Shown one piece after another: positions 39,217 through 52,157 of a stretch of DNA of 64,000 nucleotides (positions are counted from its first letter, which is position 1; each line of letters begins with the position of its first letter). The DNA is taken from positions 215,350-279,349 of the forward strand of contig VXAA01001417.1 of NCBI GenBank assembly GCA_013399115.1, read 5' to 3'. Source of the DNA: Anseranas semipalmata (Eukaryota; Chordata; Aves; Anseriformes; Anseranatidae). The position numbers were made by a program, and so were the translations under genes. Below the pieces are notes generated by a model. It was not told the origin of the DNA. It worked only from the letters and a program-made list of their open reading frames with translations, and did not search any database.

Positions 39217-42200
39217 GACTTTTTACTGAAAACATGTAGTTTTCTGTTTTTCTGGAAAGGCTGATTTTCTCAACCAAGATGTGACCATGCACAGCAGTAC
39301 AGATACCCTCTTGGGTTTCTGGGTTGGGTTCTCAAGAGCAAATGTTGCTCTGGATTGCTGGGACATACACCCATGATGCTGCTGCTGGACAGATACAGAT
39401 CCTGACCGACAGAGCATCCCCATACAGCACTATAGTAGTCTATCTCAATTTTAATATTCTGGTTATTAAACAAAAGATTCTGGCTATAAGTATTGGAGAG
39501 GGTTTTTTGTCTGTTTGTTTGTTTTGCTTGTTTGCTTTTTGTTCAGAAAAAAAATCAAACCATTTTCTTCAGGAGAAGAGGAAATTATTTTCATTGTATA
39601 AAATATTTATAGGCTCAAATCCTCCATTCTTGCATCTTACACTCTAGAAAAATTCTTACATTATCCATAACTAAATAAACTAAGTCAGTCTAATGCCACT
39701 TTCTCAAGAAAACTTTTTGTTTACGCCAGTGAAACAGCACTGTCACAGCCCCAAAACCCAATTGCCAATAACACGAGAGCGGTGCTAGGAAAAGCATAGC
39801 CGAGTTGTGGGAGTCTCCTCTGATCCTAAGCATCCCAGTAACTGTGGAAACTAAAATCATGTTTGAATAAAGACCAAATCTCCCTTGCTACAAACATCTA
39901 CCCTTTGCACTGCTGTGCTGTTAGAAAATTTGATCGCCACCGTTTAGGCTATTGCTTCAGATTTTCTGTTACCTTTCTTATGACCTGCATTATGATTTGT
40001 GTTTGCTTTTATTTGAATGAATGGCAGCAGAATATATGGATGAAAATTAAATTGGGAGGTTGCCAAGAATTAAGTTTGTCTTCCCCTTCTTGGGCTATAA
40101 AACAGAGCATTAGGGACAGGACCACCAGACTCACTTTAACATGTGATCTACAGTGTACCTGAACACCTTCTGCAGAAGATGGAAAGCCAATTTATTATTC
40201 TGTTGCACCACCTAACCCCTGATGTGGTGTCAGAGAAAGCATCACAAAACCATTCCACTGAAATAGGGATCGTTTCTGTAAAAACAGGATGGTTTGTATC
40301 CATGTGTAGATTCCTGATGCTTAGAGACAAAATAAGAACAGGAGCCACACAGCGGGTTTTTATAGAAAGTACTATTTTTTTTTTTTTTTAGGAACTGTTT
40401 CTTAGAGGAACACGAATCAGGTTTTCTTATTGTTTGAAAGGGATCACCTTCTCCCTCCAACTTTTCTACCAGATATATCCTCTTGGCTCTTTCCCAGCGC
40501 CCACCCCAGAGACACAGGATCATGGGGATTGCACTCAGTCACTCTCTGCAGGGACTCCCTCATCCCTTTTCCTACCGAGAGACTGGAAGGATGGTCAGGG
40601 GATCTGCTGCTGCTTTATGAAGATTAACCACTCCTTAAAAGAAGCAGGAGCTAAATCACATTTAACGAAACAGCCTATGCACTTCTGTCCTCAGGTATGG
40701 GCTCTCCTGCTTGTGCTCATCTTCTGGTTCTTGTACTGTATGTAACAAGGCCAGTACTAAAAGAAGGAGCAGTTTTTCTGTAAAACTCTACTGACTAAAA
40801 TAGAGCCAGATATATCAATAAGAATGCTGGAAGCTACCAGCTGGGTATATTTCTCATGGCTTTAGTGCTAAACAGAAGAATATAACCAGTACTTTATAAA
40901 GGGGAATGTCATCTTAAAGCCTGTAAATCATTCAAACCAAAAGCAACTTGAAATTCTAGCTAGAATGACACAGTGACTGTTACGGGGATTTTGCTAACAA
41001 ACCTCACAGCCAGATACAAAAAAAAAAAGATCTTTTAAAACACTGGCATACATAAACAAAGAACGTGAAGTCAAACTTCAGCATCTAATCTTAACACTGA
41101 ATTAGCTGGAGGCACTAAACCATCACACACACATACACTAACAGCACCAATGTGTGGCACGCAGTGCTTGTGTTTACTCTTGAAACACTGTAAGACACTA
41201 CTAAAAATATCATTTTTGTTGAACAGAACACACACCCTTCTCCAAACAGTAGACTGAACACTTCAAATACTCTGGAAACATACAGTAGTAATATTTAGGA
41301 AAACATTACTGTGTCAGTAGGAACACACCTTACCTGAGTCACTCTGTTGCATCCCAAATGCAGTTCCCTGTTACTTGTTTGAGAGAATACATTTGACAGT
41401 GGCTGTCTGCTTTTTTCCAGTAATCACCTGGATTTCAGTACAAGCATTTTCAGCAGAGGATACCGATGCGCCATTTGTACTATCTATTTTAAGGGGACTG
41501 ACTACTAACTGTGTATTTCCTTCCTAATTGGTTTCCTTCACACGGAAATATGACACTGATAAATACACGGTCTTACCCTTACTGCTTAGTCCTCAGAGAC
41601 CTAATTTAAGGACAGACTCCCACCGTACTGGGTGCTGAACAACACAGCCCAGAAAATCATTGATTCCATTCATTTCCTTAAGCGCTAAATTCACTGCATC
41701 CAGGCTCTGAGTTAATTTTTAATATATTTGTTCTGCCTTCATGCTGTTAATGCAAATGTGACTTACAGCTTCTTGTATGCTTATAAACTTTAGATTAATC
41801 CTGCTTGTCTCTTAAAAAGCGAATCTGAGAATGTAGATGCAGGATAAAAATCTTCTGAAACTGCATGCACCGCCCTTGCCCCCCAAGGCTTCTGAGCAGG
41901 AACCCCGCTGAGCAGAGCACAGCACATGTTATTGTGAGAAGTGGGAAAGTGACAGATGTTGAAGACATTTCTGAACAACACAATTGGGTCCACAGATAGA
42001 TACAACCGTATCTGATTAGGTAGACAGCTCCATTCATCTATTTGTACAACAGCCAGGAGGTCTCTAATTGTTTTGCAGATCACTTAGCAATTAATGATGC
42101 TGTTGCCCTTGGACAGATCACGCTACAGATCAATATTTTCTGGCAAAGTCAAAGCACTGAGTAGACATAATGATACTGAAGTTACTCTATTAATAGAGCC

Positions 42201-43954
42201 CACAAGCAAAGGCCAGGATAGGAGACTTCTTGGAGAAGAATTTATCTCTATCACAAACAAATATTGTTTATATTGATGAAGTGAATTGGACAAACCTGAA
42301 TAGGAAGCAAAATAAATACCAGAAAAGATATTTACATTTCCTTCAACTGACAGTAACTGTTACTGCATGTTACTTTATGTAAACAATTTCTTGTGTGTAT
42401 CATATTTTCTCTCTTAAGTTCTCATCTCAAACAATCACAGCCCTTTTACAAATTCCATTTCATGAAAATAAACCTATAAAAATTTTAGCACCAAATCAGA
42501 GGCAAGGCTGGAAAAAGGCGATGCTACTGATCAGACTAATGACTGAATAAATGTGAGAGTCTTAAAAAGGCAGCAGAATGACCCTATGTGGATCAAAAGC
42601 AGATGGGTTACAGGGAGTACGAGAGCCTGGGTTAAATTTCACCCGTTTTTTACCAGCACATGCATATTATGGATATTGCTGCTGTGTAACAGCTTTTTTT
42701 TAAGACATAATCCCCAAGTTACAAACATTAAAATTCTTCATTTGAAATACTGGTTTCTCACATCTCTACAGACAGTGCCCGTCTGTACAGACCACTCTGG
42801 AACCAAAGTGATCGGACTAGTAGCCCACAGTAAGCTTACAAAAGTAGTGTATTTTATGTTAGCAGGGTTGATTTTGTTTCTAATGTTCTCTAGTGAAATC
42901 TCAGTTTTTGGCACAGGGTAAGATTTGGTTTCATCAAAGCCAATGGTAAAGTTTCAGTTGATTACATCGGAGTGGGGATTTTTATACACTATTTCCCTGG
43001 TATGAAAAATGGCCTCCTATCTCCTGTTTGGAACACACTTGAAAACCAAACCAAAATCAATTGTAATCCATTTTTTTAAAGTGTAAAGTTAAATAATTTA
43101 TAATAAAAAGCAGTTTTTACAGCTCGCATGACTCAAAATGGTTATTATATCTAAAAAATCACTGCAAGTTAGGACTTGCTTGGATTTCCATTACAGCTTT
43201 AAATTATAGCTTTTGAGTGCCTCAGGATAATTTTAATTGGGAAAGAACTGTAGTTTGAAAATCAATTATTTTCAGTAATCTTCTATTTCAGTTCTTCACT
43301 AACTACCCATACAGCTATCTGTGTAAAACAAATCTCATCAGCCTAATCTCAACTACTTGGAAACATCTCAGCAAACAACCAGGTCTGACATACCCCTACA
43401 ATCTGTGTAACTACAAATTCTCCAGCTGTGTGACTCTATCACCTTCACTGGAATAATGCCAACACATAACTTGGCCATGAAAACCCACCTGGGGGGAAGA
43501 CTGTCCCGTCCTTCAGGAAACCTATGGGAGTTTTTAGCAAACTTTATTTTCGCTAAGGCTTTTGAGGATTTGACAAAAATCCTCCCCAAATTGGTCTACT
43601 CTTCTTGGGGCCATGATGCTCAGGTCTGTGATGGCAGTTTAGAGGCCATCGCTGCATGCCTGATTCCACTGGAAAAGAACAGGGAGCTGCAAGCCAGCAG
43701 CAGGAAGCGGGAGGAAAAGCTCCGGCCCTCCCCACCACTGTCCCACTGCCTGGGCAGCCTCCTGCCTGCGAAGAAAGGGGTGGAGGAGAGAAAGTCACGA
43801 GGAGGGGCCACACATCCCTCAGATATGGGCTTGTTGTTCTGGCCAAAGAGTTTGACTGGTCTGGACACCAAAAAGAAGTTGCTTGACAGAATAGGCTTGC
43901 TGTTTCTGTGATTTTGCTGCTGCTTATACAATTGACTATTCTGTTTTTGTTTAA
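39217..43954. other. Unique sequence, no gene seen
   Basis: It contains a TTTG-rich patch at about 39508-39540, T15 at 40375-40389, a short CA patch near 41120-41135 and a GC-richer patch at about 43580-43870. That last patch is open on + (43456-43911, 151 codons) and on - (43553-43960 and 43620-43991) simultaneously. Frames at 40434-40745 and 42553-42921 (103 and 122 codons) are unrecognised. Confidence 0.5.
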
Positions 43955-44470
43955 ACCCATCCTTGTTCCAGTGCTTAACTAACCTTACCATTAGGAATTT
44001 TTTCCTGATATTTATGGTAAATCAGGATGCATTTTAAGTTTATTGATTCTTTTTCCTATCCATGGACGTGGACAATGAGTTTGTTGAAGCTAGCTTTTAT
44101 GTATCACTCTAACTTTTCTCTTCTATGGTAAGCGGCTCCAAAAAATTCTTTCTTAGAGGTCTCTGACGCGATCTCTAAATGTTCTTTTTGGTCTCCCGCG
44201 GATTACCTTCAGTTTGCACAGATCTTTCTTGCAGTGCAGTGTCCTGCCTTTGCACAGGTACTCCTATGCGTGAGGAGTAGAGCAAAGGGATTACTGCACG
44301 TGTTTTGTGAGGGGTCCTGCCTACTATATAAACCCCAGTACAACAGCTGCGTTCTTGATAATAACCTGCCTTTGTTCTTTGCAAACACTAACTCCCAGGT
44401 CCTTTTCTCTCAGAAATTCAGCTCTGCTATCTGCAGGGCAGACTTCATATCTGCTACTGGTAACGTCTTA
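43955..44470 (-). mobile_element. Ancient CR1/L3-type LINE fragment
   Basis: Collinear over about 500 bp with the reverse complement of old amniote CR1 ORF2/3' sequence. Landmarks in + orientation are 'tgttccagtgcttaac', 'ccattaggaattttttcctg', 'attctttttcctatcc', 'agcttttatgtatcactc', 'cttttctcttctatggtaag', 'cagatctttcttgcagtgca', 'gaggagtagagcaaaggga' and 'ctcccaggtccttttctc'. The matching order extends well into the reverse-transcriptase region, but no coding frame survives. Divergence is high, so insertion probably predates modern bird radiations. The 3' terminal portion (left end) is not recognisable. Confidence 0.85.
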
Positions 44471-47400
44471 AGTTACTGGTTTAGAACTAAAAACAAATCT
44501 GTATTTTATTATTTACATTGCTTAACTTTTATGTTTCATTTGTTTCTGCCAGTAGAAGATTTAAAAGGTTTAATTTAAAATTTTCTTCACTTTCATGCTA
44601 CAACTGCTGATTTTAGTTTAGACTCAAACTAAAACAATTTTGTAATTCTAAGGCATCTTATGCATTGTGGGAAAATAACACATTCTATTATGTGATTATA
44701 TACAGTTCAGATATTTGTGTATTTGCAAGAAAAGTCATCAAGCTGTGCTTGCACATCTTCATTCTTCAGAAGCCTATGGGATCTAGAATCATGCATATAC
44801 ATTTCAACTTCGCTATATACTAAATTATACTTCCATTTCTTCCACATTCACTTCCTCTTAGGCACATTAAATGACAAGAGAATACAGAAATAATAAATTA
44901 AGTTCAAGAAAGTGTTTTTCTGCAGTTCACGTTGTTTTGATGTAGACTTTCTACTCTACAGCTTTTTTGATAAAACATGATTTGGAAGCAATCAGGTAGG
45001 TATACAAGCTGTTAATGGAGGATGTTTTATCAGTAAACAAAGCATCAAAACAGTTTTTGACTCAACTATATCTTTAAACATGAACAACATAAATTCAGAT
45101 CAATATTGATTTCTACAGACTTTCATGGATTTGCTCCTGATTTACTCCACAGTGTCAACACTCACGTTTCTCCTAGTGGACACTGGCACATCACATTAGG
45201 TTACATACCGAGTCAGAATGCATGCAGCTCCGGGTTTTAGCTTGAAGAAAGGCTGTCAGAGTTAACATACTGCCAGAACATAACAGCGATTTTGAATAGC
45301 GTACATCACAAAATATATCTATCTTTTTAAAATAATATCTCTAAGAAAAGGCAAAGGCTTGAGCCACTATTTATTCTTGCTGGACATGCATAACCTTTCT
45401 CAGACACTTTGTCAAAGCAAATCCCCAAGGCTGCTGTAGATGATCAGCAGAGCCCCAGCTGAAATAGGAGGTTCCAGCTCGCTAGAATCCTGGTTATTAT
45501 ATGCTTGACAAAGTCACCGGGCAGTTGGGAACTGAGCATGAGTTTCAGACAAGGGCAAACAATTTAGCTAGGACTGATGCCCACACACTGACCAGGGGAA
45601 TGACAGTGTTGCTGTCATCCTCTGTGGTAAGAGAAAGATTACAAGTGGGGAATCTGTTCTGGAGTATAACATTAAAACTGAAAGTAGCAAAAACCCCACA
45701 AGCCTCTTCCAAATTTTGGAACGAATCCAAGCAGAACTTGCAAAGGGAACTTGCAATAACTCTCAAACATTCGGCAATGTGTCTTAAGTGTTTGATCAAA
45801 GACATTACGATCATTACTGTTTCTCATTTTGAGAACAAACTGAGAGATCTTGCAAGTATAGAAAATGATTTTTTTCCCCTCATATAAAGCAAGTCAGAAG
45901 AATTCAGGAAACTTATTTTATAGCAGGGGTTTTCAGCAGGAAGATGATAATACATATATGTTTTGTTTTCCATTAATAATCAACGTTTCATTGGTTTATC
46001 TGCTGCCTGTACGGGGCATGCTAGGTTGAAAGCTATTCAAAGAGAGTGATTGGCTCTGTGCCTCATAAGGTGAGACAGATTCTTTCATTTTTATGTCTCT
46101 TGTGTACATTTTGATCCAGGTTGCTGGTGAATAAAATATCACCTTCCAATATATATGAGACTAATTCTCAGCCGACAAGGATTTATATCACATAAATAAA
46201 ACCCATCAAAACTGGGTTGGCAAACTTGCTGGCAGTTTCAAATGAGAGCCAAGAATTAATTGGACATGGAGACAAACAACTTCTCCATTCTGAAGACAAA
46301 TTCCTGCAAGTCAAGGTTGAGTTACATTTAACATTGCCTAGAGGATTTTCATTTCTGGGAGTGCTTGCCTGGGACTGATAATAAAAACTATGGAGAATAT
46401 CCTACAGTTCTATTTTAGTGAGATTTTTATACTGTGTCCATCACCATGGTAGTTGGTTGATACATAGGAGCCATGGGGCTCTTCCGGTTCTGATGGCCCA
46501 TTATTCATAATAATGATTCTCCCGGATTACACGTGCATAGAAGCAAATCTTGCCTCCTCCTTACAGCAAAACATCTTTTCCTGAATTTGGCCTAGTGAGA
46601 GGAAAACAGCTAAATCATGCATTTGTTTTACTATCTGGCAGTTCTGTGGAGAGATCTACTTGAATAAAACTGGTAACTTGTCAGGCTTTTTTAAAAGAAG
46701 AGACTTTGTGCTTTATTGAGAGGATAAGTTCACCTCAGCAGACCTCTAGTTTAAAATTGTGCCCTTCTGGATAATTAAGAACAAAGTTGCACTAAAATAG
46801 CCGTTTGTTTATTCTGAAAACATCCTAACAAATTCAAGATATTTAAGATCAATACAGGATTGCATCTTAAACCTGATGAACCCTCACAGAACAATCTCTG
46901 CAAACAGTATATTCTCCTGTAACCTCTGGATGAATTTTGCAAATCCTCTTTCTATTTGAAGACATACATAATCTGAAGAAAATGTTCAGCAGGCACATCA
47001 AGTGAAGAGAGGATAAACTAAGGTACACTCAGCATTTCTAAGTGACACGTATCCCCAGAAAACTGGCATACAAATAGCTAATAAGTGTGGTTACACCAAT
47101 CTTTCAGAGACATGAGGCCACAGGACAGGACCTTGAGCTTTGTTTCCTTTCACACAACACTCGACAGAGGAACTTTAAGGAGAAGCCAAGCCAGTTGCAA
47201 AGGATAGGCTCTATATAAATATCTGAAGCTCAGTGAACGGTGGTCTCTGGAATCTCTCTCCAGAGATCTGCAAGTGAGCTGTATTCATAGAACGCTTTTC
47301 CTATTTCCAATGTTTCTTATTAGCTTAGAACCCCCCCGCCCCCCAGACAAAATCAGTGCAAATCATGATATGTCACCATGAAAAAATGAAAAGTGCGTTC

Positions 47401-50269
47401 TGAAGAGCTCCCTGCTTTGTCAAGCTTTCCAATTCCACAGCAAGACAGCAGTGTATGCTGTCCCTCTGCCCTCTGCACCTGCTGGAGGATGCCAGCTTGC
47501 ATTTTAAAATCTGCAGCAAAACTAGTATAGAATAATAAATGTACATGAAAAATGAGAAATAAAGGAGAAACAGATAAGTCACATCTGAACTAAAGTTGTG
47601 AAATTATGGGAATTATCCATATGAAAAAACCTTCTTTATTTAACACAAATGAAATTCTGGGAAAATCCACAGATTGCCCTGAAGTCTAAAGGGTCTAATG
47701 CTATCACTAAGACAACATTTTCAGTAAAATCTGTAAAATATAGAGTCCCTTGGTGCTGTGTACTCCTGTAACTGTGCTTGCTAATATTACATGCTTTTAA
47801 ATACCACTTAGGTTGTAATTTTTTCTACTATAGAAGAAATACTTGTTCTTCTTCTACTATTTCATAGCGTTAAATTTGCAAAGACGTGCATCTTCCATAC
47901 CACTTACTTCCTTTACATCAAGACAGTCACAAATGATATGTCCAAATCGTCTTCATCTCCTCCACTTATTGCCTTAACTTGCCATTGCTGTGATGTTTTA
48001 AACAAACTTAGTAGTTGTGAAGCTGGTGTGCTGGAATCACTGCCATTTTTCCAAAAAGATTGAGTATTCTGTTTCTGCTCACCTGTCTCTTGCATTCCCC
48101 TGTTTTCTTTCAACTCAGGGTGACTAGGTAATTCAAGAAAATGAAAAACAGTCATTTTATTCTTACTTCCTTGCATATTATCAAAGTATTGATCATAAAT
48201 AGAAGCTTCACTGCACTGAACGCATATTCTTTTCTACAAATTTTTGTATTTTAAACAAACTTTATTGTCTCAGTTTCTACCTCTGGTTTGTATTCCCACA
48301 CATCTGTCCGTACAACACAGTTTGATCTTTAGATGTCTCTGGAAGGACATAGAAAATCCCCCCAAATGACTGGAAATTTGAAAGCACCCAACACTGTTCA
48401 GAAGAGAGCAGTATCTCCTTGTGTCCATGCTGGGCAGTAAGTAGGTATTTGTAAGCCCATTCTACTGAAAGAAGATTAAGGTAACAGTAATATATATTTT
48501 TTGTGTGAGATTCAGACTCAAGTTTGTTACTATTTTCTGACATTAAACCCACTAGCCTACTATTAACTTCAGACATTGGAGGAAGGAAATAAATCACCAC
48601 AAAGTGAACTGGGATCTTTCACCCTCAAAACACAAGATTACAGAAGAAATTACTGAATAGTTTTATAGAACCCCCCCCTAAGAAAAAACAGAGCATGGGA
48701 CACTAAAATGCATACAGATAAACAGAGAATATAATGTAAGTTTAAAATGAATGTAGCTGTTCACAATACAGCCATCAATACAGCCAGCATTTTTTACGAC
48801 TTGATTAGGAGTCCGCAAGCATAATCACTCATGTAGCATAGGTTAACAGAGACTCCTGAAAAGAGCTCGCGGTTTGTAACTTTACATCAAGTAGTAATTC
48901 AAATGATCCACCTACTTTATTAAAGTTGACTCATTGGCAAGGCTGCAGCTTCTGTTAATGACGATGGAAGGCAAAAAGAGAGAAAATTATCTAAAGAAAA
49001 ATGAGAAGTGTGGGCCAGAAGGAAGGAGGGAGAAAGAAGAGGAAAATGCTGGTTAGTGTAAAAGGAAAAAGATCTACCATGAAGTGAAATAAAACTCCTG
49101 TCTGGGAGAAAAGCAATTTAGTTTTATGAACAGCTGCCTCACAGAGGGTCAGGAATATGAGCAATTAAAATTAAACAAGTTGATTTTAATATGTCTTGCT
49201 AACTGTGATTGATCTTACAGAGTTGCTGTTGACTGTACATCAAGAAACAATTTAGGATCCAGTTTAAAACAAAGTTTATAATCCTTGCTTAATGGATTTT
49301 AGTACCTTAGGCAGTACAGTGTTGTAAAAATGATTAAAACGTGCCCTATCTCTGTGTAATCAATAAAGCTTCCCACTATAAGATTGGTTCATTTCCAGGG
49401 ACTCCTCAGCATGCTTGGCCATGCTGTGTCTGTAGAATTCCAAATAAGTCATCTATCATTATTTCTATACACGGGACTCATTAGACATCTCATCCTTCAG
49501 CTTATTAGCACTGAAGTCAGCCAAACAATCAAATCAAAAGGTCACCTTTTAACAAATACGCAGCTAGACCAAAACATACATCAAAACCTTAACAGATATA
49601 TGTCAAAATATAGTAGCAGGGATGGAAAAAAGACTGATGGAGTCAGAAGACATGAACTGCAAAGTGCCTACAAATGGAAATTGGGTGAATTTGTTCTGGT
49701 TTACCAGAGGAAGTCTTCCATGGCAGGTTACAAAACAGGTCACACATCTTATTGGGCATGAGAAGGAAACCTCACCTCTCTGGCCATCAAAACTCTTCCA
49801 CCACTGAAATCCTGATCTCTTCACATTCTGTGAAGTTTGACTTAAGATCTTTAAGACGTGGAGGACACAACAACCAGCTGGGGACTCTTTTTTTTTTTTT
49901 TNTCTTCATTTAAATAAGGTTAGCTAAAAATGTCGTAACCATGTTTATAAATTCTGTATCCAGAAAAGTGTACTTCCTGTTAGTCTTATCCTTAACATGT
50001 TCTACAGTGCTTTTCACTGAAAAAGGGAAAGAATAGTGATACTAAATAGACCTAAGGTCTCCAGCAGTAGTACCAATGAATGCCTGGGGAAGAGTATTAA
50101 GATGGTGGCTGGCATGCAGGGATATTTCTTTGGATTGTTTCCAGACTTGAGCAAATTACATCATGGACTTTATTTGCATTTGTGCTTGATAGCCTTGCAC
50201 ACACTTCTGTTTCATAAATTTGTTATGTTTTGAAAAGAAACCTTCATTAATTGGCCTGTAAGGAACCAC
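44471..50269. other. Unique sequence, no gene seen
   Basis: It contains C-rich runs near 47332-47343 and 48670-48677 and a TATATAAA-like box with a nearby inverted repeat at about 47210-47272. A pair of minus-strand frames lies at 47913-48600, and there is a purine-rich patch at about 49005-49040. Frames at 45501-45887 (128 codons) and 49384-49761 (125 codons) are unrecognised. Confidence 0.5.
49889..49902 (+). repeat. T-run ending in an ambiguous base
   Basis: A T homopolymer of at least 13 bases interrupted by a single N at 49902, then 'tcttcatt'. The base call was evidently unresolved by slippage. Confidence 0.85.
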
Positions 50270-50720
50270 CTTACCTACTAGTTTCATTTGTGGTCCTTTA
50301 AGTTCTTGTATTGGAAGAAACGATGAATGCTTATTTCCTTTTCACCCTCTCTGTGCTACTCATGGTCTTCCGTCAGTCTCTTTTCCAGGATGAAGAGCCA
50401 TGACGGTACTTATTCATGTGGATTAAAAGCTGTTCCATATGTTTGATCATCTCTACAATCTACCTCTGAATATTTTCCAATCCTACATTATTTCTTTGAA
50501 ATAAAGAGACTAGAACTGCATATGAAGTTCAAGATGCAAGTACAGCCTGGATTTATGTAGTAATCTCCTCTGTTTTTCTTTTTCTCCTTTCTCTGTAACT
50601 CCCAACATTCGAATTTTTTGATGATTATTACCTATTGAGTAGGTATTTTCACAGAACCGGTTATTGTAATTCCAAGATCTCATTCTGGAGAGCAAGTAAT
50701 CATCTCAAACATTTTTGGGT
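50270..50720 (-). mobile_element. Ancient CR1/L3-type LINE fragment
   Basis: A well-ordered match to the reverse complement of an old CR1/L3-like LINE. Landmarks in + orientation are 'tcagtctcttttccaggatg', 'gctgttccatatgtttgatc', 'tgaatattttccaatcctac', 'agactagaactgcatatgaa', 'gttcaagatgcaagtac', 'ctggatttatgtagtaatct', 'aactcccaacattcg' and 'attccaagatctcattctgg'. The left part (50270-50400) is weaker. All frames are broken. It belongs to a different region or subfamily from the 43.96 kb copy, but the two overlap in ORF2 position. It is an old insertion with no coding capacity. Confidence 0.85.
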
Positions 50721-51669
50721 AAAGCTAGAAGTGTTTCTCCTAATGTTCATGTAACATTAATCTACATGGAATATCATGATATAACATGCAAACTTGCATA
50801 TATTCCTCTTCCAACTAGAATAATTAAAGTAAGCAATACATTTCTCTCAAAAGTTTTGCACATATTTAAAAACATAACAGAAATATTTTCCTTACTGATG
50901 TTTCCCACCAAAGCCCACCTAAATATTATCTTTAACTTTGATGTGATATGAAGACTGACTATTATCTTACCCATGTTGAAAAGGAAAATATATTTAATAT
51001 GTTTAATATATTTTAACACTATTTGAGGCCATTAAGAAAAGTACATATTGAACTTGATTTTTTTTGGCACTGTTTCTCTCTTTTCCCTAAATACGTGAGA
51101 AAAAGTGTGGTACACAAGGTAGGGTTTACTATCCTTTTCATTTTGTTTCCATCATAATGCTTGCCTGCCACATAATCCCTAAGATGATGGTTATTTGCAA
51201 TTTGATGAGATACAAAGAAAATGGTATTTTTGCATTCCTGTTTTTCCTCTTATATCTGAGTATTAGGGAGCATATGCTGAGGTCATACTGAATTAACTTT
51301 TAATTAGAGCAACACATGATCACAATCTATGGGTTATCTGCCTCACTATTTCCCTAAGATGCTGGAAGAGTTTTCGCAGACCACACCGAGTCCTGTGCTG
51401 CAGTGGCAGCGCTTCTATCAGTGGCTGAGCTAGCTGATTTATAGCTAGCTTGGGAACATCCACATGGACTTGAGCTAGTGGTAAACACATGCATTCAGAT
51501 TCTGAACAACCAAGCTAGATTTTAAGTGCTTGTATGGCATTAACATAACCTGAGACAGATGAGGCAAATAAATTAGGAAGCTTTAGGAGAATTCACTAGA
51601 AGGATGCATATTTGTAGGAGCAATACAGACTGGATTTCCTATACTGAATACTTACATAGCACATATGAT
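50721..51669. other. Unique sequence, nothing recognised
   Basis: Strongly AT-rich unique DNA with no frame above 82 codons and no repeat match. Confidence 0.5.
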
Positions 51670-52105
51670 AGACACCACCCTCTCCGAGAAGAAATTCTTC
51701 TCAATGTCCCATCTAAATCACCCCTGGGGCAACTTGAAATCGTTTCCTCATATCCTGTCACATGTCACCTGAGAGAAGAGACCAACACCCTCCTCGCTGC
51801 AACCCCCTTTCAGGCAGCTGTACAGAGTGAAGAGTGATGGGGTCTCCCTCCCCTCGCCTTCTTTTCTCCAGACTGAAAAGCCCCAGTTCCCTCAGTCGCT
51901 CTTGTTTTCCAGTCCCTTCACCAGCTTCATTGCTCTTCTCTGCACACACCTGAGCAACTCACTGTCCTTGTAGTGAGGGGCCCAAAACAGAACACAATAT
52001 TCAAGGTGCGGTCTCGCCAGTGCTGCGTATAAGGGGACAATCACTTCCCTAGCCCTGGTGGCCACACTATTTCTGATGCTGGCCAGGATGCCGTTGGCCT
52101 TCTTG
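51670..52105 (-). mobile_element. CR1 LINE fragment lacking its 3' end
   Basis: The reverse complement matches avian CR1 ORF2. Landmarks are 'aagaaggccaacggcatcct', 'gacaatcacttccctagccc' (as read on +), and the protein motifs [19 protein letters not shown] and [20 protein letters not shown] on the minus strand within 51892-52182, then [15 protein letters not shown]. About 13 bp are missing after the 'ggaaaacaag' block relative to the 38.7 kb copy, which shifts the frame. The minus-strand frame 51758-51949 then continues with [14 protein letters not shown]. The match ends at 'ggagagggtggtgtc'. The last 130 bp or so of CR1, including the tail, are absent. The upstream end abuts a CA/TA simple repeat. 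Confidence 0.93.
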
Positions 52106-52157
52106 GCACATATATGCATATGTGTATCTGTGTATTTACATGCACACATACATATAA
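52106..52157 (+). repeat. CA/TA alternating simple repeat
   Basis: Two blocks of perfect purine-pyrimidine alternation (52106-52127 and 52137-52156), made of CA, TA and TG steps, joined by 'ctgtgtatt'. It sits exactly at the 5' edge of the minus-strand CR1. Confidence 0.8.

Noticed and set aside
45501..45887. 128-codon + frame
   Set aside because: No recognisable motif. Opposed by an 89-codon minus frame and close to the number of such frames expected by chance.
49384..49761. 125-codon + frame
   Set aside because: No domain, no conserved-looking motif, and the surrounding composition is identical.
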